A stretch of 9,862 bases of DNA from an uncultured Pirellula sp. (GCA_903837255.1 CAILTZ010000510.1:1-9862), one strand, 5' to 3'; shown: positions 1 to 7,210, counted from the first letter of the stretch. The notes: generated by a model from the sequence alone, not told the origin. A program made the numbers and translations.

Positions 1-372
1 CCTAGTAGCCAGCCTGGAGAAACGCCGGGATTTGAGGACTCCCAGCACCCGATCAGATTCCCTTCGATCAAGAAGATGAGTCGGACTCGTCGGGAGAGCA
101 TCAGCGTGGTGGTTCTTCGCAATACACACATCGATTTGGACTTGGTCGAGGAGCTGGTTCAATTCCCCAACCTCGTGGCAATCGATCTTCAGGGTTGCAC
201 GCTGTCTGCTGACGTCTTGTCTGAGTTGTTCGTTTTCGACAACCTCCAGTATCTAGCGGTTTTTGGGGTGATAGATCAGCAAATCGAGCGGGAGTTGCAA
301 TATTCCTTGCCGGAGGTGCAGGGCATTTTTGAGCCGGTTCTCTTTGTCCACACCTCTCCGGATAGAGTATAA
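1..372 (+). CDS. C-terminal part of a leucine-rich-repeat-like protein (5' truncated by window edge)
   Basis: The reading frame is open from base 1 to the TAA at 370-372, so at least 123 residues are present and the gene most likely begins upstream of the window. An ATG at 76 exists, but no Shine-Dalgarno-like sequence precedes it and the frame stays open before it, so I take it as internal. The middle of the fragment has two units resembling leucine-rich repeats, around 'FPNLVAIDLQGCTLS' and 'FDNLQYLAVFG', with the hydrophobic spacing LxxLxLxxxxL. Such repeats usually serve protein-protein contact. The stretch before the first repeat is polar and contains a basic KKMSRTRR patch. No catalytic motif is visible. 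The next gene starts 72 bases downstream on the same strand, so the two may be co-transcribed. The LRR assignment is moderate and no function can be given. Confidence 0.6.
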   Translation, partial: PSSQPGETPGFEDSQHPIRFPSIKKMSRTRRESISVVVLRNTHIDLDLVEELVQFPNLVAIDLQGCTLSADVLSELFVFDNLQYLAVFGVIDQQIERELQYSLPEVQGIFEPVLFVHTSPDRV

Positions 373-444
373 AATACCCCCTCGTCTTATCGTCGCTTTT
401 CCATTTGCTTTTCGGGTCGATTCTAGCTGGGGTGCACTATTTCC

Positions 445-3400
445 ATGTCAAGTAATCGCTCCTCGTTTTGGTTTGTGGCTGTGTGCTGGATGCTGGCCAT
501 CGCCGCTGTCCTCGGAGGGTACTATTGGTTGAGGAACCGAGATCAGGGTGTTTTTTCTAGAGGGCGTGGGGCATTCGCAGAATCGAACTTTGAAAAGCTC
601 GTTCGAGCAGCGGCCTTTCTCGAAAACGTGCAGTACGACAAAGCGATGGAGGTCTACGACGAGCTTCAAGGGAAGGACCGCAGTGTTTCGGTGCTAAGGA
701 ACCGAGCGATCGCTTCGCTTGCGAATGTCAAATACAATATCGACTTGGCACAGGACCCCACCAACGACGTAGAGAAACTTCGAGCCAAGCTGCCTGGACT
801 CTTCGAGCTTTCTTCGAGTGCGATTGCCGAGTACATGCGATCGGCTCCTGAGGATCCTATCGCTTGCCAACTGAGTGTCCTGAGAGATAGTCGATGGATC
901 GCTGTGCTGGCAGCGGCCAATCCGATTATCGCTGATGAGGAGCAAGCCAATTTGCTCAAGAAGCTCGAGAAGTTCGTCGAGCAATTCCCGGGCAATGCGT
1001 TTCTGGCCACGCAGTACAACAACTCGGCCGAAGCCATGAGCGCCGTGGATCCTGACATTCTGAAAAAGACCGTCGAGCCGCTGAAGTTGGCACATCAAGC
1101 CAACCCCAGAAACATCTATCTGGTGTGTCTGTTGATTCAGCGGTTGGTTCAGCTAAAAGATCCCACGGTGCTCGAATATGTCGAGCCCTTGGCAACGTTG
1201 CTCGAACCATTCGAGTGGAAGTGGAAGATGGAGCGTCGGCCCAAGGATCTTCGAGATCTGCGCGGTGCTATCGAGGTTGGGAAACGAGATCTCGATATGG
1301 CTCTGTCGACGATTATCGGATGGGTCGGAGAGTCCAAGGCGACCGAGGGTAGTTTGGTTGACGCTCGCAGCATCGATGTCAATGAGTTGGCTTTTCTGGA
1401 TTTGAGCGATGTGCAGTCTATCCTCCAAAGCCGTCATACAAAGGTGGCCAAGGTGTCTTCGGGCCCGATCAAGAGCTTCGCGATCGATGTACCGGACTCC
1501 CAAGGGGCTCGGTTCTTTGATTGGGACGTCGACACTCGACCTGAAGTTTTGGTTTGGACAAAGGATCAACTCTTACTAGGCCAGGCAGACTTGAAAGGTA
1601 GCTGGACGGAACTTGCCCGGATTGCCCTCCCCTTCCCCATCGCCGGCCTGAGTGCTGTGGATCTTTTCTCGGTCGATGCTCATCGCGGAACCCCTGCACC
1701 ACGCCAGGCCGAGTCGATGGACCCACAAAAGCGACTTCAGGCGTCGGTGCGTCATGAGACTATCCGCGACTTGGTCTTGTTCGGTGAGGATGGGATACGC
1801 ATCGTCGTGATCGGGACGCAATCCGAGGGGAAACCGACTTGGTCGCTTCTGGAAGAATCGGTTGGGTTATCCGACCTCAAGCAAGTCACGGCCGTAGCAC
1901 CTATCGACTGGGAATCCGATGGGGACCTAGATCTGGTGATTGTGGCCGAGGGCCGACTGGTGCTGCGACAGAACTTAGGCAGCCGTATGTTCCAGGACGC
2001 TGGTAGCTTTAGCATGCTGCCGGATGCCTCAAGAATCGCAACGAGCTTAGCGGTTGCGGATATCGACCGGGATGTGGATCTAGACGTCATCGTTTCGCTC
2101 AACGACGGCCTGGGGCTTCTGGAAAACATCCAGCACGGACAGTTTCGATTTCGCGATCTTTTAGATCCAGAGGGTAAACCGGCTTTGGGGCAAGCCGGTT
2201 TTGTGGCGGTCGCCGAGTTGAACAACGACTATTCTTGGGACATGATCTTGGGTGGCACCCGGACGGCCTCAAAGTACATTCTCACGGGGACCGAGTACAA
2301 GACCGGTGCCATTCGGCTTACGCAACAGGGCGGACTGAGTGCCGGTCCGGCCAAGATTGCCACCGGGGATTGGAATAATGACTCGAGCATCGATGTGTTG
2401 GCAAGTACTCCTCGAGGAGTCCAGTTATGCTTGAATCAGGGAGACGGAAGTTTTCTCAATGTGCCATTGTCGGAGTATGAGAAACCTACCGACTCGATCC
2501 CACCGATCGCCTTGGGGGATCTCGATTCGGACGGTTGGCTTGAAGCGATCTGCATCGAGGAGGGGAAACCCACGCTCTTTGTATCCGAATCCCGAGCCGA
2601 TCATCGCCACTTGGTGTACCGGGTCAAGGGGATTTCGGACGTTAACGGAGGCGGCCGCAACAACCAATACGCGGTCGGTTCAACCTTGGAAGTCTTTGGG
2701 CCTTTTGGGTATCAGGCTCGCATCATCGAAGACGATTCGGTCCATTTTGGGTTAGGAAACTCCGACGCTTATTCGCTGCGGACGATCTTCGTCAATGGAC
2801 TGACCCAAGGTCTCATCGATCCGAGGTCCAATGAGGTGCTCGAGGAAAAGCAGGTGCTCATCGGTTCGTGCCCGTTCCTTTACGGTTGGGATGGTAAACG
2901 ATGGGAGCTAGCGACCGATCTGCTTTGGAATGCTCCTTTGGGCTTGCAGGTCGCCAAAGGAAAGGTGCTTGGGGATCGTCGCTGGGAGTATTTGTCGCTA
3001 CCGAGGGAGTTCATGAAGCCCAAAGATGGCGTTTACGAACTAAGGATCACTGAGGAGCTTTGGGAGACGGCTTACTTCGATCACGTCGCGCTGTTGGCTA
3101 TCGACCATCCACCCGCTTTCGAGTGGTTTTCGAATGAAAAGGTCGGTCCAGGCTCGATTGCCCAGCCGAGTCTTTGGGGATACGCCTCGACGGTAAACGT
3201 GCTCTGGGCAAAGGATTCACGAGGGAACGATTGGTCTAATGAGGTTAAGATGCCAGATGGGGTCTATGCGATCCCCTTTGAGAAGCAGTACAAGCAAGGG
3301 TTGGTCGAGCCAAGCTATTTGGAGATCGACTTTGGGAAGATTGATACCACCAAGCCTTCGCAGTTGATCCTCACGGGTTGGATCTATCCGACCGACACAT

Positions 3401-4224
3401 CGCTCAATATCCATATCGATCAGAACCGGGATTTGGAGCCTCCCGAGCCGTTGTCGCTTTGGACCGTGGACTCCAGTGGCGAGTTTCGTGAAACCGTGCC
3501 ATTTACTGGATTTCCAGGGGGCAAGCCCAAGACGATCATCGTTCCTTTGGAAGGTGTTTTTGCGACGCAAGACCACCGGATCCGTTTGGCGCATTCGAGC
3601 CAGATCTACTGGGACCAAATCCGATTAGGTTACGGTCAATCGATTTCCATCAGCGCGCAGGACGATCCCCAGCGACCCTCGGTCCCAGCGATCAGCGATC
3701 CTGGACTCTCGAAGGCGTTGTCGTTGCAGTGGTTGACTATGGCATCGTCTGAGTTGCATTATCGAGGCTTTAGTCGCGAGTTGCCTCGAACACGCCATGA
3801 GCCTCACTGGTACGACTACCAAGCCGCAACGACCGCTCCGGCTTGGCCACCTCTTCGAGGCTATTTCACTCGATACGGCAAGGTCGATTCCCAGTTGGCC
3901 TTCAATGACGATCTGCTTGTGGTCATGGGCCCAGGGGATGAAGTGATTTTGAAGTTTGATCTTCCGCGAAACGACTTACCCGAAGGCTGGGTCCGTGACT
4001 TTGTGTTGCATTCGGTCGGTTGGGACAAAGATGCTGCGATGAATACTCTCGAAGGCCAGAGCAGTCTGCCACTGCCGTTTTCAAAGATGAGCCAGTATCC
4101 ACCTGGAAGCGATGATCGGCAGGAAGCCGGCAGAGTGGATCGGATGCATCAAAAAACACTCTCTCGGCAGCAGAGTTCTGAGAACTTTTGGAGATTCGCT
4201 CCGGGGCAGGTGCTTGGTCAGTAA
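445..4224 (+). CDS. Membrane-anchored TPR-like / FG-GAP (VCBS) beta-propeller protein with ASPIC/UnbV-like module
   Basis: This is a 1259-residue protein. Residues about 8-28 form one hydrophobic segment after a short polar start, which suggests a signal anchor with the bulk exported. Residues about 49-100 are helical and resemble a TPR unit (FLENVQYDKAMEVYDEL). Calcium-loop FG-GAP motifs occur at residue 359 (DWDVDTRPE), 488 (DWESDGDLD), 539 (DIDRDVDLD), 591 (ELNNDYSWD), 642 (DWNNDSSID) and 692 (DLDSDGWLE); the last five are 50-52 residues apart. An ASPIC/UnbV-like segment follows, with VHFGLG near residue 766, then a block with CPFLYGWDGKRWE near 809 and WNAPLGL near 830. The C-terminal part has GWDKDAAMNT and LPLPFSKMSQYPP, which I recall from large CRTAC1/FG-GAP-like proteins of planctomycetes and acidobacteria. 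Family members are often annotated as CRTAC1-family or FG-GAP repeat proteins; their substrate is unknown. The ATG at 445 lies just before the hydrophobic segment; only a weak GGGGTG lies upstream. The domain architecture is well supported, but its role is not. Confidence 0.88.
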   Translation: MSSNRSSFWFVAVCWMLAIAAVLGGYYWLRNRDQGVFSRGRGAFAESNFEKLVRAAAFLENVQYDKAMEVYDELQGKDRSVSVLRNRAIASLANVKYNIDLAQDPTNDVEKLRAKLPGLFELSSSAIAEYMRSAPEDPIACQLSVLRDSRWIAVLAAANPIIADEEQANLLKKLEKFVEQFPGNAFLATQYNNSAEAMSAVDPDILKKTVEPLKLAHQANPRNIYLVCLLIQRLVQLKDPTVLEYVEPLATLLEPFEWKWKMERRPKDLRDLRGAIEVGKRDLDMALSTIIGWVGESKATEGSLVDARSIDVNELAFLDLSDVQSILQSRHTKVAKVSSGPIKSFAIDVPDSQGARFFDWDVDTRPEVLVWTKDQLLLGQADLKGSWTELARIALPFPIAGLSAVDLFSVDAHRGTPAPRQAESMDPQKRLQASVRHETIRDLVLFGEDGIRIVVIGTQSEGKPTWSLLEESVGLSDLKQVTAVAPIDWESDGDLDLVIVAEGRLVLRQNLGSRMFQDAGSFSMLPDASRIATSLAVADIDRDVDLDVIVSLNDGLGLLENIQHGQFRFRDLLDPEGKPALGQAGFVAVAELNNDYSWDMILGGTRTASKYILTGTEYKTGAIRLTQQGGLSAGPAKIATGDWNNDSSIDVLASTPRGVQLCLNQGDGSFLNVPLSEYEKPTDSIPPIALGDLDSDGWLEAICIEEGKPTLFVSESRADHRHLVYRVKGISDVNGGGRNNQYAVGSTLEVFGPFGYQARIIEDDSVHFGLGNSDAYSLRTIFVNGLTQGLIDPRSNEVLEEKQVLIGSCPFLYGWDGKRWELATDLLWNAPLGLQVAKGKVLGDRRWEYLSLPREFMKPKDGVYELRITEELWETAYFDHVALLAIDHPPAFEWFSNEKVGPGSIAQPSLWGYASTVNVLWAKDSRGNDWSNEVKMPDGVYAIPFEKQYKQGLVEPSYLEIDFGKIDTTKPSQLILTGWIYPTDTSLNIHIDQNRDLEPPEPLSLWTVDSSGEFRETVPFTGFPGGKPKTIIVPLEGVFATQDHRIRLAHSSQIYWDQIRLGYGQSISISAQDDPQRPSVPAISDPGLSKALSLQWLTMASSELHYRGFSRELPRTRHEPHWYDYQAATTAPAWPPLRGYFTRYGKVDSQLAFNDDLLVVMGPGDEVILKFDLPRNDLPEGWVRDFVLHSVGWDKDAAMNTLEGQSSLPLPFSKMSQYPPGSDDRQEAGRVDRMHQKTLSRQQSSENFWRFAPGQVLGQ
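2176..2201 (+). other. Perfect 10-bp inverted repeat followed by a T run, inside the propeller gene
   Basis: AAACCGGCTT (2176-2185) and AAGCCGGTTT (2192-2201) are exact reverse complements separated by a six-base loop. The right arm runs into a fourth T at 2202. With a GC-rich core, A's on the left and T's on the right, it has the outline of an intrinsic terminator, yet it lies inside the open frame (around GKPALGQAGF) less than halfway through the gene. It may be a coincidence of coding sequence, an mRNA structure, or a partial terminator. Confidence 0.4.
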
Positions 4225-4229
4225 AAGAA

Positions 4230-4259
4230 TCCCCTGTAAAAAATTCCCCTGTAAAAAAT
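4230..4259 (+). repeat. Two perfect tandem copies of a 15-bp unit
   Basis: The unit TCCCCTGTAAAAAAT occurs exactly twice in a row (4230-4244 and 4245-4259). It begins five bases after the stop codon of the propeller gene. The bases just upstream, GTAAAAGAAT (4221-4230), resemble the end of the unit and include that stop codon, which suggests a decayed third partial copy or the source of the duplication. Replication slippage in an A-rich stretch is the simplest origin. No function is evident. Confidence 0.85.
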
Positions 4260-4265
4260 CAAATA

Positions 4266-4293
4266 GGCAAAGAATCAAATTCATTGCTTTGCC
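4266..4293 (+). other. Weak hairpin in the gap before cobA-hemD
   Basis: GGCAAAG (4266-4272) and CTTTGCC (4287-4293) pair over seven bases with a 14-base loop; three more pairs (AAT/ATT) can form next to a bulged G. No T run follows on the plus strand, so it is not a convincing terminator for the upstream gene. On the minus strand a T-rich stretch follows, but no minus-strand gene is there to terminate. It could be a 3'-end mRNA structure. A seven-base inverted repeat is expected by chance, so weight is low. Confidence 0.25.
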
Positions 4294-4349
4294 AACAAGC
4301 GGTACTGTGTGCTGGTCGGTCGTGGTGAGCTTTAGATCAAGCAAGTGAT

Positions 4350-4354
4350 AGGTG
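4350..4354 (+). promoter_or_regulatory. Ribosome binding site deciding the cobA-hemD start
   Basis: AGGTG sits eight bases before the ATG at 4363, good spacing for a Shine-Dalgarno sequence. The alternative in-frame GTG at 4345 lies before this site and has no purine-rich sequence at a suitable distance. This supports the ATG at 4363. Confidence 0.5.
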
Positions 4355-4362
4355 TATCGCCG

Positions 4363-5895
4363 ATGAGTTCAACTGTTTATTTGGTGGGTGCTGGGCCAGG
4401 GGCTCCTGAGCTCTTGACGCTTGCAGCCAAGCAGGCGATCGAGCAGGCCCAAGTTATCCTTTATGACGGGCTGGTCAATGATCAGATCTTGGCGTTCGCG
4501 CCGGCGGTTTGCGAACGGATTTGTGTTGGCAAGCGAGGCAACGGGGGGGCCTGGACTCAATCTCAAATCGATGATTTGATCGTCGAGTGTGCCAGGAATT
4601 ACCAACGTGTGGTTCGTCTCAAGGGTGGCGATACAGCAGTTTTTGCTAGGACAGCCGAAGAGGTTGATCGGCTTGAGGCCGAGGGGATCGCTTATCGGAT
4701 TGTCCCTGGGCTGACCGCGGCGCTTGCCGTAAGTGCTTATGCGGGAATCCCTCTGACGCATCGAGATTGGAGTTCTGGGGTTGCGTTGGTGGCTGCCCAA
4801 TTGCAAAACCAGGATGGCGAGTCGGAGGCAGAGGATCAACTCGATTGGGAGGCCTTGGCACGTTTTCCAGGAACGTTGGTCTTGTACATGTCGATCGCCT
4901 CGGCGCCGGCCTGGAGCCAAAGGCTTCTTGCGGCGGGGAAACCGTCAAGTACCCCGGTCGCATTGGTGCGAAAGTGCACTTGGCCTGACCAGGAGGTTCT
5001 CGAATGCGATTTGGGGAGTGTTGCACAAACCCTGGCTTTGAATCAGCATTTTGCTCCACCGGTCATCAGCATCATCGGTCCCTTGGTCCGATTTAAATCT
5101 CAACACCCACCGAGTATCCCTTTGCATCAAACGACGGTCATTGTCTCCAGCCCGGAGGCTCAAGCTCAGCGATTGGCCGAGTTGCTGCAAGGTCTGGGGG
5201 TATCGGTGATGATCAGGCCTGCCTTGAAGATCGAGCCTGCTGCATCGGATCAACTCGATGCCGCGATCGATCTTTTGGATCGAACCGACTGGATCGTTTT
5301 CTCGAGTCGCTACGGCGTAGAGTACTTCTTCGAGAGGCTGTTTGCTCGAGGAAAAGATTCGCGGAGACTGGGGTTGGTTCGAATTGCAACGGTCGGAAGG
5401 TCAACGGCACAAGCGTTGAGAGAGTACGGATTAAGGGCCGACTGGATTGCCAGTGGGCAGCAAGGGGCGGAGTCACTGCTAGATGAGTGGCAATCGCAGG
5501 CTCGCGATAAGCGAATCACTTTGGTTCGGACACCTGAAGGCAAAACGATTCTAGCGGACCGGCTCTCACAGATCGCTCGGGAAGTTCATGCCGTCGATGC
5601 TTATGTGCAGGTTCCGGTATCCGGGTGGCAGGATCAGGACCAGATCAGGGACATGGTCGTTAGAAGTCACAGCCAGGGTCAAAGGGTTTGCGTGACAGCG
5701 ACTAGCAGCAACATCGCAAGGAATGCTTGGCGATTGCTCGGTGATGAGTCTCATTTGGTGCGATGGGTGGCGATATCATCTAACGTTGCAAGGGTACTCC
5801 AAGAGTTGGGGGCTACGGAGGTAGTCGAAGCTCGGGAGGCATCTTATGAGTCGATGTGCCAGTCGATTGCGCCCAGTTTGTCTGTCGAGAAATGA
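4363..5895 (+). CDS. cobA-hemD: Fused uroporphyrinogen-III C-methyltransferase / uroporphyrinogen-III synthase (CobA-HemD)
   Basis: This is a 510-residue two-domain cytosolic enzyme. Residues 1 to about 245 are the SAM-dependent methyltransferase that converts uroporphyrinogen III to precorrin-2. Visible motifs are VGAGPGAPELLT (8-19), VGKRGN, RLKGGDTAVFARTAEE (85-100), VPGLTAALAVSAYAGIPLTHRD (from 114) and the methionine of LYMS (176). Residues about 257-507 are the HemD synthase fold, which cyclises hydroxymethylbilane to uroporphyrinogen III; DWIVFSSRYGVEYF (309-322) matches the family's 'D-w-i-v-F-T-S-x-n-G-V' signature. One chain would thus perform two consecutive steps towards siroheme and cobalamin. 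The start at 4363 is chosen from the AGGTG site and because the shorter N-terminus matches the family; a GTG at 4345 would add six residues. The methyltransferase domain departs from the usual GGDPFVFGRGGEE motif, although the GGD core is kept. A run of seven G's at 4543-4549 does not break the frame. No other haem genes are adjacent. Confidence 0.9.
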   Translation: MSSTVYLVGAGPGAPELLTLAAKQAIEQAQVILYDGLVNDQILAFAPAVCERICVGKRGNGGAWTQSQIDDLIVECARNYQRVVRLKGGDTAVFARTAEEVDRLEAEGIAYRIVPGLTAALAVSAYAGIPLTHRDWSSGVALVAAQLQNQDGESEAEDQLDWEALARFPGTLVLYMSIASAPAWSQRLLAAGKPSSTPVALVRKCTWPDQEVLECDLGSVAQTLALNQHFAPPVISIIGPLVRFKSQHPPSIPLHQTTVIVSSPEAQAQRLAELLQGLGVSVMIRPALKIEPAASDQLDAAIDLLDRTDWIVFSSRYGVEYFFERLFARGKDSRRLGLVRIATVGRSTAQALREYGLRADWIASGQQGAESLLDEWQSQARDKRITLVRTPEGKTILADRLSQIAREVHAVDAYVQVPVSGWQDQDQIRDMVVRSHSQGQRVCVTATSSNIARNAWRLLGDESHLVRWVAISSNVARVLQELGATEVVEAREASYESMCQSIAPSLSVEK

Positions 5896-5940
5896 AAAAC
5901 CCCCCACCGATGCATTTCACAGGTGAGGGGTTTTGTTTGT
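5896..5940. terminator. Bidirectional intrinsic terminator between convergent genes
   Basis: AAAACCCCCCACC (5896-5908) pairs with GGTGAGGGGTTTT (5922-5934) over 13 positions with one C-A mismatch, around a 13-base loop. It starts at the base after the TGA of cobA-hemD. On the plus strand the stem ends in TTTTGTTTGT. On the minus strand the left arm reads as GGGGGGTTTT followed by another T, so the same hairpin can also stop transcription of the lipoprotein gene. A smaller six-base hairpin (TGTTGG 5951-5956 / CCAACA 5964-5969) lies between it and the lipoprotein stop codon. Confidence 0.88.
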
Positions 5941-5982
5941 TACGAAGGACTGTTGGCTAGGGCCCAACAATTGACTGCAACA

Positions 5983-6168
5983 TTATTTCTGCGGAGGTTG
6001 CTTGAGTTTTGGAGCTGTTGCTCCACTACTAGCGTCGCCAGCACCGCCAAGCACTTCCAGTTGACCAGGTTCCGAGAACTTTTCTGGTGCTGTGATAGTG
6101 GTCTTTTCCTCACCACAGCCAACTAGGAAACCCAAGCAAACGAAGCTCAAAGTCAAAAGTCTAGCCAT
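5983..6168 (-). CDS. Small putative lipoprotein coupled to the DUF1559 gene
   Basis: The product has 61 residues. It begins with a short signal peptide (MARLL, a hydrophobic stretch to residue 17) ending in the lipobox L15-V16-G17-C18, so Cys18 would be lipidated and the mature protein would be only 44 residues. The mature part is polar, with EEKTT after the cysteine and a Gly/Ala/Ser then Pro/Lys-rich tail. No known domain is visible. Its ATG overlaps the TAA of the upstream DUF1559 gene as TAATG, and GGAAG (6176-6180) lies seven bases before the start, inside the end of that gene. This favours translational coupling and a joint role at the cell surface. Small lipoproteins next to DUF1559 genes are, as far as I recall, common in planctomycetes. 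Its function is unknown. The case for a real gene rests on lipobox, RBS, overlap and the terminator after it. Confidence 0.8.
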   Translation of the reverse strand: MARLLTLSFVCLGFLVGCGEEKTTITAPEKFSEPGQLEVLGGAGDASSGATAPKLKQPPQK

Positions 6169-7193
6169 TACTGTTCTTCCGTTCTGGTTACGATACCTTC
6201 TGCCATCGAGGACATGTTTTGAAACGCTACATAGTCCATGCTACGCATGACAGGGCGAACAGAACCGTCGGCGAGGCAGAAGTGGATCATGCCGGTGTGG
6301 TTGCTGTCGAAGGTGTACCAGTACTTGCCGTTCTGAGTTCCGTAACCTGGATCATGGAATTCGGTAACTTGAGGACCGCTGACCCAAGCGTGGGATCGGT
6401 TACGACCGGTACCCTTGATTGGATCTGCGAAACCACCGGTGACTTCACCGAACAGGAAGGTGTTCGAGGTACCGTCGGTGATGTTCCCGTGCTTGGTCTT
6501 CGAGTTGTTGAAGAACACGCCCTTGTACTGGTCGTAGAAAGCCATTCCCGAGAGTCCGAATCGGCCCGAGCTACCGAGGTAGTTGGTACGACCGAGGTTG
6601 GTCGGGGTGGTTTCCGAGTATCCAACGCTCAAGAGGGTACCGTTGTTGAAGGTCCCGAGGATAACGCCGGTAGCATTTCCAGCAGCGGTGTTGGAATAAG
6701 CATCGTCGCTTGGGCACAGGAAGGACGAAATTCGGTATTGAGCTTCGTTCCAAGCTGCAGGGGCATTGCCCCAGAAAATGTACCGTTGCTTTTCAGCGGT
6801 ATTCGTAATCAAGTTCGCATCGGTGTCTGGAGCGATTTGTCGCTTTACTTCCCATTGGCCGTAAACTTGGGTCACTTCCAATTGTGGGAAGAGGAAAACC
6901 AAGTGACCGATGTAGGTACGGCGATCTAGTTGGATACCTGCAAGGCTACCGCCCCAAGCAATGTTGTTTGCTCCGACGTATCCAGGAGGAAACCGCTTGA
7001 CAGCCGACTCGAAGTTATGAGCCGCCAACCCCAATTGCTTGAGGTTGTTTTGGCATTGCATCCGGCGAGCTGCTTCCCGTGCAGCTTGCACTGCAGGCAA
7101 AAGCAACCCGACGAGAATGCCAATGATCGCGATGACGACCAAGAGTTCAACGAGTGTGAACCCCTTTTGGTGCTTAACCACACGCTTTGACAT
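6168..7193 (-). CDS. DUF1559 domain-containing prepilin-like protein
   Basis: This 341-residue protein has a class III prepilin signal: a basic leader (MSKRVVKHQKG), then F-T-L-V-E with Glu at +5 of the mature chain, then a hydrophobic helix to about residue 34. A prepilin peptidase would cut after Gly11 and N-methylate Phe12. The helix continues into LLPAVQAAREAARRMQCQNNLKQLGLAAHN (given here as LLPAVQAAREAARR, MQCQNNLKQLGLAAHN), the start of DUF1559 (SBP_bac_10). Near the end, H299 followed by nine residues and D309-G310 is the H-X9-DG processing-associated motif. Members are pseudopilin-like proteins, abundant as paralogues in planctomycetes; whether they form fibres or envelope assemblies is not settled. 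The frame could begin at 7271, but the ATG at 7193 follows a good GAGGG site (7201-7205, spacing seven) and gives the standard short leader. Codons are strongly biased (Phe 17 TTC to 2 TTT; Asn 20 AAC to 3 AAT), suggesting high expression. A long open frame on the opposite strand is a shadow. Confidence 0.95.
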   Translation of the reverse strand: MSKRVVKHQKGFTLVELLVVIAIIGILVGLLLPAVQAAREAARRMQCQNNLKQLGLAAHNFESAVKRFPPGYVGANNIAWGGSLAGIQLDRRTYIGHLVFLFPQLEVTQVYGQWEVKRQIAPDTDANLITNTAEKQRYIFWGNAPAAWNEAQYRISSFLCPSDDAYSNTAAGNATGVILGTFNNGTLLSVGYSETTPTNLGRTNYLGSSGRFGLSGMAFYDQYKGVFFNNSKTKHGNITDGTSNTFLFGEVTGGFADPIKGTGRNRSHAWVSGPQVTEFHDPGYGTQNGKYWYTFDSNHTGMIHFCLADGSVRPVMRSMDYVAFQNMSSMAEGIVTRTEEQ

Positions 7194-7200
7194 AATTAGA

Positions 7201-7205
7201 CCCTC
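7201..7205 (-). promoter_or_regulatory. Ribosome binding site of the DUF1559 gene
   Basis: On the minus strand GAGGG stands seven bases before the ATG at 7193. It decides the start against the upstream in-frame ATG at 7271, which would put 26 extra residues, including a second hydrophobic stretch, before the prepilin leader. Confidence 0.7.
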
Positions 7206-7210
7206 AAATA

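Noticed and set aside
76..372. Treating the ATG at 76 as the start of a complete 98-residue gene
   Set aside because: The frame is open back to base 1 and no ribosome binding site precedes the ATG, so a truncated longer gene is more likely.
1153..1569. Minus-strand open frames of 130-157 codons (for example 1153-1569 and 1752-2225) opposite the propeller gene
   Set aside because: They overlap a confidently coding frame, look Arg/Ser-rich and low in domain character, and have no supporting start signals.
2407..2420. Perfect 14-bp palindrome ACTCCTCGAGGAGT in the propeller gene
   Set aside because: It has no loop, lies in coding sequence and has no second copy nearby; it looks like chance.
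4280..4308. Possible promoter TTCATT / TACTGT with 17-base spacing before cobA-hemD
   Set aside because: Each element matches only three of six consensus positions, and the -35-like part sits within the hairpin; not enough to call.
4543..4549. Run of seven G's inside cobA-hemD, a possible phase-variation or sequencing-error site
   Set aside because: The family motifs VGKRGN before it and RLKGGD after it are in one frame, so the gene is intact; a run this short is weak evidence for phase variation.
6219..6929. A 236-codon open frame on the plus strand opposite the DUF1559 gene
   Set aside because: It lies wholly opposite a gene with clear family motifs, has no recognisable domain, and is explained by the strong codon bias of the real gene emptying the opposite frame of stops.
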